Translations under genes and position numbers: made by a program
In this document: piece by piece, positions 1-5,520 of the stretch
How the letters are laid out: each line of letters starts with the position of its first letter
Position numbering within the stretch: the first letter of the stretch is position 1
From: Planctomycetaceae bacterium
GTDB lineage: Bacteria > Planctomycetota > Planctomycetia > Pirellulales > Pirellulaceae
DNA: 5,522 bases
NCBI GenBank assembly: GCA_007133715.1
Contig: SLMF01000367.1
Span: 1 to 5,522 of the forward strand
Direction of reading: 5' to 3'
Notes under the pieces: generated by a model
What the model was told of the DNA's origin: nothing
What the model saw: only the letters and a program-made list of their open reading frames with translations
The model's database searches: none

Positions 1-161
1 CCGTTTGCGTCCGCCGCGCCCAAAAAGAACGAATAGCCTCCCGGATACACGACCACATGGCCATTCCCGGGGACCAGATGCCAGCCTTCATCAATGCCCA
101 CCACGGCCACGAACAGGGCGGTCAGCACCCAAGTGGTTCGTATGCGGTCGGGGAAAACCAT
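1..161 (-). CDS. 5' end of an unrecognised exported or membrane protein (partial, runs off the left edge)
   Basis: Reading the minus strand from the ATG at 161-159 gives 53 open codons up to the window edge, with no stop. An in-frame TGA lies at 167-165, only one codon upstream, so translation cannot begin further out. The peptide begins MVFPDRIRTTW, followed by a hydrophobic stretch (about residues 11-23, rich in Leu, Val, Ala and Phe), then a Trp-His-Leu-Val-Pro-Gly-Asn-Gly-His segment (about 27-35) and a Gly-rich Tyr-Pro-Gly-Gly-Tyr stretch. Two basic residues followed by a hydrophobic core suggest a signal peptide or an N-terminal membrane anchor. A weak AGAGG ribosome site lies at 177-173, 11 bases before the ATG. 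The gene is divergent from trpB. I do not recognise the family. Most of the protein is outside the window, so no function is assigned. Confidence 0.6.
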   Translation of the reverse strand, partial: MVFPDRIRTTWVLTALFVAVVGIDEGWHLVPGNGHVVVYPGGYSFFLGAADAN

Positions 162-273
162 GGATCAGGCAGCCTCTGAAAAGGGGGAATTCGGTGGGTT
201 GGAAGCCGGGGACGCGGATGCCGCCGCGGCAATCCGAGGGGGAAACCAACATGGCCGGTTGGGACCTAACGAC

Positions 274-303
274 ATTCTAGCGCGATGCCCCGGAGGATGA
301 CAA
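274..303 (-). promoter_or_regulatory. Candidate sigma70-type promoter for the left-edge minus-strand gene
   Basis: On the minus strand, TTGTCA (303-298) and TAGAAT (279-274) are separated by 18 bases. Each matches five of the six bases of the consensus -35 (TTGACA) and -10 (TATAAT) boxes. The site would give a leader of roughly 105 bases before the ATG at 161. Spacing and orientation fit, but the match was found by eye in a short spacer, and planctomycete promoters often deviate from consensus, so this is tentative. Confidence 0.3.
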
Positions 304-415
304 GTGCCCGAAGCGTCTCCTGATGTCCCACTGGGCCGCTTGTGAGGTGACGGGGGGGTGTGGTAGGTTATCCAGCCCGGTTGGTTGTGAAAGGGAACCG
401 AGGGTTGAGCAGGTA

Positions 416-437
416 GCAAGCCGCGCGGCTGCTTTTT
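416..437 (+). terminator. Terminator-like hairpin with a T tract in the trpB leader (possible attenuator)
   Basis: AGCC (419-422) pairs with GGCT (427-430) around a GCGC loop. GC at 416-417 extends the stem against GC at 431-432, past one bulged A. Five T's (433-437) follow at once. The form is that of a small intrinsic terminator placed about 40 bases before the trpB start. It could attenuate the trp operon, stop upstream read-through, or be chance, since a six-pair stem is short. No Trp-rich leader peptide with a good ribosome site was found, so classical trp attenuation is not supported. Confidence 0.3.
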
Positions 438-460
438 GGGACGTCCCTGGGATTGTTTGC

Positions 461-468
461 GGGAAAGG
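461..468 (+). promoter_or_regulatory. Ribosome binding site that decides the trpB start
   Basis: The purine-rich GGGAAAGG ends nine bases before the ATG at 478. This favours that ATG over the in-frame TTG at 436, which would add 14 residues unlike any TrpB N-terminus. Confidence 0.55.
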
Positions 469-477
469 CTGGATGGC

Positions 478-1698
478 ATGAGTGACTCGGCAACGTCGAC
501 GAGCGTTGATCCGGCGTGGGAGCAGGTGGGCCGATTCGGTCGGTTCGGCGGACGTTTTGTTCCCGAGACGTTGACCCGTGCTTTGGAGGAATTGACGGAC
601 GAGTTCCAGCGAGCGCAGCGCGACCCGGCATTTCAAGCGGAACTGGACGGCTTGCTGCAGGATTTCGTCGGCCGTCCTTCGCCGTTATACCACGCGAGAC
701 GGTTGAGCGAGCGGTGTGGCGGTGCACAGATCTGGCTGAAGCGGGAAGATTTAAATCACACGGGGGCCCACAAGATCAATAATACTTTGGGCCAAGCCCT
801 GCTGGCCCGGCGGATGGGCAAGCGGCGGGTGATCGCCGAAACGGGAGCGGGGCAGCATGGGGTGGCGACCGCCACGGCCTGTGCCCATTTCGGTCTGGAG
901 TGCCATGTGTACATGGGCGAGGAGGATATTCGCCGCCAGGCACCCAACGTGTTCAACATGCGGCTGTTGGGAGCCGAAGTGCGACCGGTGACCAGCGGTT
1001 CCCGCACCTTGCAGGATGCGATCAACGAGGCGATGCGAGATTGGATGGCCAGTGTCGCCAGCACGCACTATATTTTGGGGTCCACAGTGGGACCGCATCC
1101 GTTCCCGACGATCGTGCGGGAGTTCCAGTCCGTGATTGGTCGGGAGGCCCGCCAGCAATGTCTGCAGCGGCTGCAGCGGTTGCCCGACACGCTGGTAGCC
1201 TGCGTGGGTGGGGGCAGCAATGCGGCCGGGATGTTTTCTCCGTTCGTATCCGATTCGGCGGTCCGGATGGTAGGTGTTGAAGCTGGGGGGCGGGGCAGCC
1301 GCGGGGGCGAGCACGCGGCTCCTTTGAATTACGGGGCCCCGGGGGTCCTGCATGGCAGTTTCAGTTACGTGCTGCAGGACGAGGACGGCCAGACCGCGCC
1401 CGCGCATTCGGTTTCCGCTGGCTTGGACTATCCGGGCGTCGGGCCCGAACACAGCGGCTGGAAGGAATCGGGGCGGGTCGAGTATACCACCTGCGGCGAC
1501 GCTCAGGCGTTGGCGGCCTTCGAGGCGTTGGCGATGTGCGAGGGCATTCTGCCGGCTTTGGAATCCGCCCATGCCGTTTGGCAGGCCATGCAATTGGCCG
1601 CCGAACGATCGGCGGAGCAAGTTATCTTGGTGTGTTTGTCAGGTCGGGGTGAAAAGGACGCAGCCGAAATCGCTCGGCTTCGCGGGATAGCTACGTGA
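478..1698 (+). CDS. trpB: Tryptophan synthase beta chain
   Basis: TrpB is the PLP enzyme that joins indole and L-serine to make L-tryptophan, working in the cytoplasm as an alpha2-beta2 complex with TrpA. The ATG at 478 gives 406 residues, close to the usual length of about 400. Family landmarks appear in order: the N-terminal GRFGGRFVPETL (21-32), GRPSPLYHA (65-73), the PLP lysine K99 in HTGAHKINN, the catalytic glutamate E121 in AETGAGQHG, the PLP-phosphate loop GGGSNA (244-249), GVLHG (289-293), GLDYPGVGPEH (315-325) with the communication-domain aspartate D317, ALESAHA (360-366), and the C-terminal CLSGRGEKD (386-394). All expected catalytic residues are present, so the enzyme should be active. 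It is the first gene of a tight operon and its stop overlaps the trpA start. No other tryptophan gene is visible in the window. The product is certain; the only doubt is the start. Confidence 0.97.
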   Translation: MSDSATSTSVDPAWEQVGRFGRFGGRFVPETLTRALEELTDEFQRAQRDPAFQAELDGLLQDFVGRPSPLYHARRLSERCGGAQIWLKREDLNHTGAHKINNTLGQALLARRMGKRRVIAETGAGQHGVATATACAHFGLECHVYMGEEDIRRQAPNVFNMRLLGAEVRPVTSGSRTLQDAINEAMRDWMASVASTHYILGSTVGPHPFPTIVREFQSVIGREARQQCLQRLQRLPDTLVACVGGGSNAAGMFSPFVSDSAVRMVGVEAGGRGSRGGEHAAPLNYGAPGVLHGSFSYVLQDEDGQTAPAHSVSAGLDYPGVGPEHSGWKESGRVEYTTCGDAQALAAFEALAMCEGILPALESAHAVWQAMQLAAERSAEQVILVCLSGRGEKDAAEIARLRGIAT

Positions 1699-2543
1699 GC
1701 AAGATGTCTGTCATCGATCGATTATTTGCTGATCTCCGAGCCCAGCAGCGCAAGGCGTTGATGCCGTTTGTGACTGCGGGCGATCCGGATCTGGAGTTTA
1801 CGGCGGAGGTCCTCCGCACGCTGGACGCGCGGGGCTGCCACTTGTGCGAGCTGGGGATGCCCTACAGCGATCCGATTGCCGACGGGCCGGTGATCCAAGC
1901 TTCCTACACCCGGGCCTTGGCCTCGAAACTGCGGGTCCCGGACGTGCTGGAGATGGTCCGGCAGACGGCTCCTCAACTGGCGATGCCGATCGTCACGATG
2001 GTCAGCTATGCGATTATCTACCGTCGCGGTTTGGCGGCGTATGTGTCGGAGGCCAAGGCAGCGGGGGTGAGCGGTGCGATTGTCCCGGATCTGCCGGTGG
2101 AGGAAGCGGGCGAGTTGTCGGCCATCTGTCGCGGGGAGGATTTCAGTTTGATCCAGTTGGTCACGCCGACCACGCCCCCGGCACGCGCGAAGCAGATCGC
2201 GGCCCAGTCCCGTGGTTTCCTGTATTTCGTGTCGGTCACGGGGATTACGGGCGAGCGGACGGAGTTGCCGCCCGATCTGGTGGACAAAGTCCGCTGGCTG
2301 CGTGGCGAGACCGACCTGCCGATCTGTATCGGATTTGGCATCAGCCAACCGGAGCATGTTCGCACACTGGCTCCGGTGGCCGACGGTCTGATCGTCGGTT
2401 CCGCCTTTGTACGGCGGATGGCGCGTGCGGCGGAGACGTCGCGCGCGCAGGTGCTGAGCGAGTTGGGCGACTTTGCCGCCCAGTTGCTCGAAGCACTCGA
2501 CAGCTCCTCCTCGAGTCTTTCGGCAGATGCGCAAGCTCCGTGA
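1695..2543 (+). CDS. trpA: Tryptophan synthase alpha chain
   Basis: TrpA cleaves indole-3-glycerol phosphate to indole and glyceraldehyde-3-phosphate and passes the indole to TrpB through an internal tunnel. The 282-residue product is a TIM barrel slightly longer than the usual 265-270. The catalytic pair is E52 in CELGMPYSDP and D63 in IADGPVIQ. The active-site loop YFVSVTGITG (177-186) and the phosphate-binding motifs GFGIS (213-217) and GSAFV (235-239) are all present. The chosen GTG at 1695 overlaps the trpB TGA as GTGA, suggesting translational coupling. An ATG at 1704 would give a near-identical protein of 279 residues starting MSVIDRLF, and neither start has a strong ribosome site. The extra length is a C-terminal tail with five consecutive serines (270-274) followed by an Ala-rich end. 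The tail looks like disordered lineage-specific sequence and should not affect catalysis. Confidence 0.96.
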   Translation: MSKMSVIDRLFADLRAQQRKALMPFVTAGDPDLEFTAEVLRTLDARGCHLCELGMPYSDPIADGPVIQASYTRALASKLRVPDVLEMVRQTAPQLAMPIVTMVSYAIIYRRGLAAYVSEAKAAGVSGAIVPDLPVEEAGELSAICRGEDFSLIQLVTPTTPPARAKQIAAQSRGFLYFVSVTGITGERTELPPDLVDKVRWLRGETDLPICIGFGISQPEHVRTLAPVADGLIVGSAFVRRMARAAETSRAQVLSELGDFAAQLLEALDSSSSSLSADAQAP

Positions 2544-3676
2544 CACCGTCTGCTCGCGTCCTGGTGCTGTGCGAATACCCGGCGTTGCACGGCGGCGAAC
2601 GGTCGCTGCTGACGATGTTGGCTCAACCGGTTTTCGAGAGCCTTGAGATCAGCTGGACGGGCCCCCCCGGACCCTTGGCGGCGGCCGTACAAGCTCGTGG
2701 CAGGACCTATCTGCCGATGATCTGGCACGATCCGGCCGGTCGGCGTTGGCCTCTCGAACGCTGCCGTGACCAGCTGGATCAACTGATTCGCCGAGTCCAA
2801 CCGGACTTGATCCACGCCAACAGTTTGGCGATGAGCCGTCTGAGCGGGCCGGTGGTGCGGGCCCGAGGGATTCCCAGTCTCGGCCATCTGCGAGACATTC
2901 TGCGGGTGAATCAACAAGTGCTTCGCGATCTGAGCGCTCATCCGCGTCTGCTGGCGGTTTCACAAGCCACGCGTCACGGGTACGTGACTGCCGGGCTGGA
3001 CCCCACGCGGGTGCGTGTGCTGTACAACGGAGTGGACGTACAGACCTTTCGACCCCGTCCGGCCGCGGGACAACTGCATCGTCAACTGGACCTGCCGCCG
3101 TGTGCCCGGTTGGTGGCCGCCATTGGTCAGCTGGGGATGCGGAAGGGACTGGACGTGTATTTGTCGGCGGCGGCCCGGGTGGCGGAGCGAGTTGCCGACG
3201 TGCATTTCCTGCTGATCGGAGCCCGCTATTCCCGCAAGCAGGAGGCCCGCGAGTGGGAAGCTGGCCTGAGGGCACGAGCGAGCCAAGGCCATTTGGCGGG
3301 CCGCTGCCATTTTCTGGGCGTGCGAGACGACGTGCCCCGGCTGTTGAACGAATTGACGTTGCTGGTGCATGCGGCGCGGCAGGAGCCTCTGGGGCGAGTA
3401 CTGCTGGAGGCGGCTGCGGCGGGTCTTCCCGTGATTGCCACCGACGTGGGCGGGACGCGTGAGATCTTTCCGCCCACGGGGAACGCCGCCCGCCTGCTGC
3501 CCCCCGACGATCCCCACCGCTTGGCCAGTACGATGATCGATCTGCTGGCCGACGCCCCCGCGCGTCAGCAGCTGGGCTGGACCGCTCGCCAGCGAATCGT
3601 ACAGGCTTTCCCCGCCGAGCGGGCTGCCCGAGGTCTGTGGCGCCATTACCGGCAGCTCTGCCCCCGACTGAACTGA
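2540..3676 (+). CDS. GT4-family glycosyltransferase (GT-B fold)
   Basis: The predicted product is a 378-residue cytoplasmic or membrane-associated enzyme moving a sugar from a nucleotide donor to an unidentified acceptor. The N-terminal half begins with a beta strand and a Gly-Gly-Glu-Arg loop (HGGERSLL, 17-24), then PDLIHANS (88-95). The inter-domain segment includes VSQATRHGY (140-148) and VLYNGVDVQTFRP (160-172), which is typical of GT4 enzymes. The donor domain has GQLGMRKGLD (196-205) with a likely phosphate-binding Arg-Lys, FLGVRDDVPRLL (258-269), and the EX7E motif E282-E290 followed by AGLPVIATDVGGTREI (294-309). The GTG at 2540 overlaps the trpA TGA as GTGA and preserves the first beta strand. 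The same frame is open far upstream through trpA, but that stretch has no family resemblance. No clear ribosome site is seen, so translation may rely on coupling from trpA. Sugar and acceptor cannot be told; exopolysaccharide or envelope glycan synthesis is a guess. Confidence 0.88.
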   Translation: MTPSARVLVLCEYPALHGGERSLLTMLAQPVFESLEISWTGPPGPLAAAVQARGRTYLPMIWHDPAGRRWPLERCRDQLDQLIRRVQPDLIHANSLAMSRLSGPVVRARGIPSLGHLRDILRVNQQVLRDLSAHPRLLAVSQATRHGYVTAGLDPTRVRVLYNGVDVQTFRPRPAAGQLHRQLDLPPCARLVAAIGQLGMRKGLDVYLSAAARVAERVADVHFLLIGARYSRKQEAREWEAGLRARASQGHLAGRCHFLGVRDDVPRLLNELTLLVHAARQEPLGRVLLEAAAAGLPVIATDVGGTREIFPPTGNAARLLPPDDPHRLASTMIDLLADAPARQQLGWTARQRIVQAFPAERAARGLWRHYRQLCPRLN

Positions 3677-3924
3677 GTTCCCCTCCACGTCGCCTTCTAC
3701 CGCCTCCGCAGGGAATGCCCGAGTGGCAAAGTCTGCCAGCACGGTTGCCAAGGGCCGGCGATCGTTTACACTGGAAAACCAAGTCCAGCGAGCGACCGCG
3801 TGGCCTCGCGCGACCAGCCCGGCGGATTCTACGAGCCGAGATCGTGTGGGGGAGGCAGCGTTCGAGTCCCAGTCCACGGCAGACCGTATCGCGGAAACCT
3901 GACGAGCAAAGCGATGCCCACGGA

Positions 3925-3978
3925 GCGGAAATGGCGAGCCGATTTTTTCGAATTCAAGCTCCACGCCGCCATTTCCGC
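3925..3978. repeat. Perfect 12-base inverted repeat upstream of the secreted-protein gene
   Basis: GCGGAAATGGCG (3925-3936) is the exact reverse complement of CGCCATTTCCGC (3967-3978), with 30 bases between. A small CGA-TTTTT-TCG stem (3940-3950) sits inside the loop. The right arm ends 37 bases before the ATG at 4016 and 22 before the ribosome site. No T tract follows on the plus strand, so it is not a standard terminator for the upstream operon. It could be a leader hairpin, a two-half operator, or a terminator of another type. Confidence 0.6.
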
Positions 3979-4000
3979 CCGGTGATCGTCAGCAGTCAGT

Positions 4001-4007
4001 AGAAAGG
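4001..4007 (+). promoter_or_regulatory. Ribosome binding site of the secreted-protein gene
   Basis: AGAAAGG ends eight bases before the ATG at 4016 and supports that start over the in-frame ATG at 4034. Confidence 0.55.
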
Positions 4008-4015
4008 CAAGCAAC

Positions 4016-5254
4016 ATGAGGTACCGAGGATCGATGTCGATCGTCTTGGCGGCTTGGATCGCGGCGGCGGGGCTGGGGTTGGCTCCGGCCCGAATTTGTG
4101 CGGAGGAGGCGACGGATTCGACTCGGGAGAGGCCGCGTCCGACTGAGTTCTACAGCATCTTCAACTTCGGTTACGGTGGCGACGATTTCCCGGCAGATGA
4201 CGCTGCATTCGAAAAGATCGTACGGCGACTGGCCGAGGAGGGCCGCTTCAACGCGATCCTGTGCGGCTATACCGAGCGTCGGGCGGAGATCTGCGAGAAA
4301 TACGGAATGAAAATGATGGTGGACTTGCTGAACAACACGCACCACGTCTATCAGAACCCGGAAAAGGCGAAAGAACTCTGTGCGAGCCTGCAAAACCATC
4401 CCGTGATCATGGGCTATCATCTCTGGTCGGATCGGATGGGTTCAACCGGCCCTGGTCGAGCCCGAGACATCCGGAATGTGCAGCAGTGGGATCCGACGCA
4501 TCCCACGTATGCGGCCACGTACCAGACCCGGGGCGGGATCGAACATCTGGCGGGCTCGGATATCTTCGGCTGGTACGACTTTCATTGGAAACGCGGCATC
4601 CATCGTCGTTTGCCGTCGCTCCTGCATGCCTGGCAGGTGGCCCGGCAGCATGACAACCTGTTTTACGAGCTTCTGGCGACCGATTCGGGCTTGCCGGGCG
4701 AGGGCAATTTCCGCCGCAGCCTGTGGTCGGTCAACACGGGCATCGCCTGCGGCATGAAGGGCTGTCTGTGGTTCATCGGCATGCGGCAGATGAACCCGGT
4801 CGACGGCCAGTGGACGCAATGGGGGCGGGACATCAATCGAGTCAACGCGGAAGTGCTGCCGTTGCGGCATGAAATCCTGCAACTGCGGAACCCGGTGGCG
4901 ATCTACACCACCCCGATCACGCGGGACATGAACAATCGACCGGTGGGCGACGGCAGCGCCCCGGTGATGCCCGGCGGTTTAGAGAACCAGGGCTTCCCCA
5001 AGGACTTCTGGATCCAGCCGCTCAGCGGCGAGTTCCTGATGGGCGTGTTTCGGAACCAAAGCGGCGGGACGTCGGTTTTCGTGGCAAATCATAACGCCTA
5101 TGCGGAACAGCAGGTGAGCTGGCGAGTGGGCAGAGACGTGACGGCCCGCATCTTCGATCGCGGGACCGCCGCGTGGCAGGAGATTCCGAGTGATCAGGGC
5201 GTGATCCGCTTCGAGCTGGATGCCGCGGGCGGCGAGTTGCTGGAGTTCGAATAG
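4016..5254 (+). CDS. Secreted glycoside-hydrolase-like TIM-barrel protein, family uncertain
   Basis: The product has 412 residues. Residues 1-29 look like a Sec signal peptide: basic start (MRYRG), hydrophobic core (about 8-23), and possible cleavage after I-C-A at 27-29. This suggests export to the periplasm or outside. The mature part resembles TIM-barrel glycosidases: TEFYSIFNFGYGG (43-55), a strand-like KMMVDLL (99-105), HPVIMGYHLWSD (128-139) where such enzymes usually end in an acidic acid/base motif, DPTHPTYA (159-166), SDIFGWYDFHW (181-191), FYELLATDSG (216-225), and GMKGCLWFIG (246-255), a late-barrel strand. From about residue 290 the sequence turns beta-rich and ends AGGELLEFE, like the C-terminal beta domain often attached to these enzymes. 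Trp, Tyr and His are frequent, which suits carbohydrate binding. I cannot name the family or substrate. A canonical Asp-Glu-Pro or Asn-Glu acid/base motif is not seen at the expected place, so activity is uncertain. The gene appears monocistronic. Confidence 0.75.
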   Translation: MRYRGSMSIVLAAWIAAAGLGLAPARICAEEATDSTRERPRPTEFYSIFNFGYGGDDFPADDAAFEKIVRRLAEEGRFNAILCGYTERRAEICEKYGMKMMVDLLNNTHHVYQNPEKAKELCASLQNHPVIMGYHLWSDRMGSTGPGRARDIRNVQQWDPTHPTYAATYQTRGGIEHLAGSDIFGWYDFHWKRGIHRRLPSLLHAWQVARQHDNLFYELLATDSGLPGEGNFRRSLWSVNTGIACGMKGCLWFIGMRQMNPVDGQWTQWGRDINRVNAEVLPLRHEILQLRNPVAIYTTPITRDMNNRPVGDGSAPVMPGGLENQGFPKDFWIQPLSGEFLMGVFRNQSGGTSVFVANHNAYAEQQVSWRVGRDVTARIFDRGTAAWQEIPSDQGVIRFELDAAGGELLEFE

Positions 5255-5284
5255 CAGCCGGTGACGCGGCGATCATCGGGTGCC

Positions 5285-5314
5285 GCTTCCCGCCCGCTTT
5301 TCCCGGCGGGAAGC
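5285..5314 (+). terminator. 10-bp perfect hairpin downstream of the secreted-protein gene
   Basis: GCTTCCCGCC (5285-5294) pairs exactly with GGCGGGAAGC (5305-5314) around a 10-base loop containing TTTT. It starts 30 bases after the TAG stop. The stem is strong and well placed for transcript termination or 3'-end protection, but no T tract follows it, so simple intrinsic termination is not assured. It could also be part of a palindromic intergenic repeat. Confidence 0.45.
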
Positions 5315-5457
5315 TCGCTTGCAGAAGTTGTGGCAGAAGAGGAGTTGAAAACGGTGGCCGAGTCGGAAGTGCTGCGCGTAAGCTCTCCCGAAGCCGCCAA
5401 GTCCGCCTGGAAGATCCCGGCCCAAATGGTCGCCCTCCGGCCCCGCGTGCGCTTTCT

Positions 5458-5520
5458 TGGCCAACGGCCATGAACATCGTAGCCTGGGGCAACTCCCCAG
5501 GAGAGGTGCTCTCGGGAGCA
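5458..5520. repeat. Cluster of three adjacent hairpins, possible intergenic palindromic repeat
   Basis: Three perfect stems lie close together: TGGCC-AAC-GGCCA (5458-5470), CCTGGGG-CAACT-CCCCAGG (5483-5501) and TGCTC-TCGG-GAGCA (5507-5520). GGGGCAAC recurs in diverged form as GGGAGCAAC at the window edge, which hints that another palindromic unit starts there. The arrangement resembles REP-like elements found between genes in many bacteria. I have an impression, not checked, that planctomycete spacers often carry related GTAGCCTGGGG palindromes. Copy number elsewhere in the genome cannot be seen here. Confidence 0.45.

Larger units (their letters stand above)
162..477. other. Divergent intergenic region between the left-edge gene and trpB
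   Basis: This 316-base spacer separates two divergent genes and must hold control sequences for both. It contains the minus-strand promoter candidate at 274-303, a run of seven G's at 352-358, a bulged stem formed by CGGTT (378-382) and AACCG (396-400), and a terminator-like hairpin at 416-437. I found no convincing plus-strand -35/-10 pair for trpB, no tRNA and no T-box-like pattern. Short open frames exist here (304-345 and 323-481) but lack enough support to be called genes. Confidence 0.6.
3677..4015. other. Intergenic region between the glycosyltransferase and the secreted protein
   Basis: This 339-base spacer has no open frame that looks like a gene. It contains TTTACA at 3765-3770, resembling a -35 box but with no matching -10 box, a six-T run at 3943-3948, and the inverted repeat at 3925-3978. 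A TTCGAGTC stretch near 3862-3869 recalls a tRNA T-loop, but the flanking bases do not pair. No obvious intrinsic terminator follows the glycosyltransferase. The promoter for the next gene presumably lies here but cannot be placed. Confidence 0.6.

Noticed and set aside
370..390. Trp-containing leader peptide ending Trp-Leu-stop at 382-390
   Set aside because: The frame has a stop at 364-366 and no start codon between, so nothing can be translated there.
436..477. Longer TrpB starting at the TTG at 436
   Set aside because: The added 14 residues do not look like a TrpB N-terminus, and the ATG at 478 has a well-spaced GGGAAAGG.
1844..2539. A long open frame upstream of the glycosyltransferase suggesting a fused 610-residue protein
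   Set aside because: This stretch is the off-frame reading of trpA, is rich in Gly, Arg and Ser, and has no family resemblance. The enzyme's first beta strand begins just after the GTG at 2540.
751..2546. Long antisense frames opposite trpB and trpA (751-1620 and 1722-2546)
   Set aside because: Antisense frames are often open in GC-rich coding DNA. Their translations are rich in Arg, His and Gln with no domain-like features, and the sense genes are certain.
3845..3890. Possible tRNA, from a TTCGAGTC stretch resembling a T-loop
   Set aside because: The five bases on each side do not pair as a T-stem, and no acceptor stem or anticodon arm can be formed around it.
2649..3964. Antisense frames opposite the glycosyltransferase (2649-3782 and 2960-3964)
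   Set aside because: Same artefact: low-complexity Arg/Pro/Gly-rich translations lying over a confidently identified gene.
3637..4002. A 121-codon plus-strand frame between the glycosyltransferase and the secreted protein
   Set aside because: It starts inside the glycosyltransferase, has no ribosome site, and is Pro/Arg-rich without motifs; it also runs through the inverted repeat.
3672..4150. Short direct repeat ACTGAGTTC at 3672-3680 and 4142-4150
   Set aside because: Only nine bases long, with one copy at a stop codon and the other inside a coding region; easily chance.
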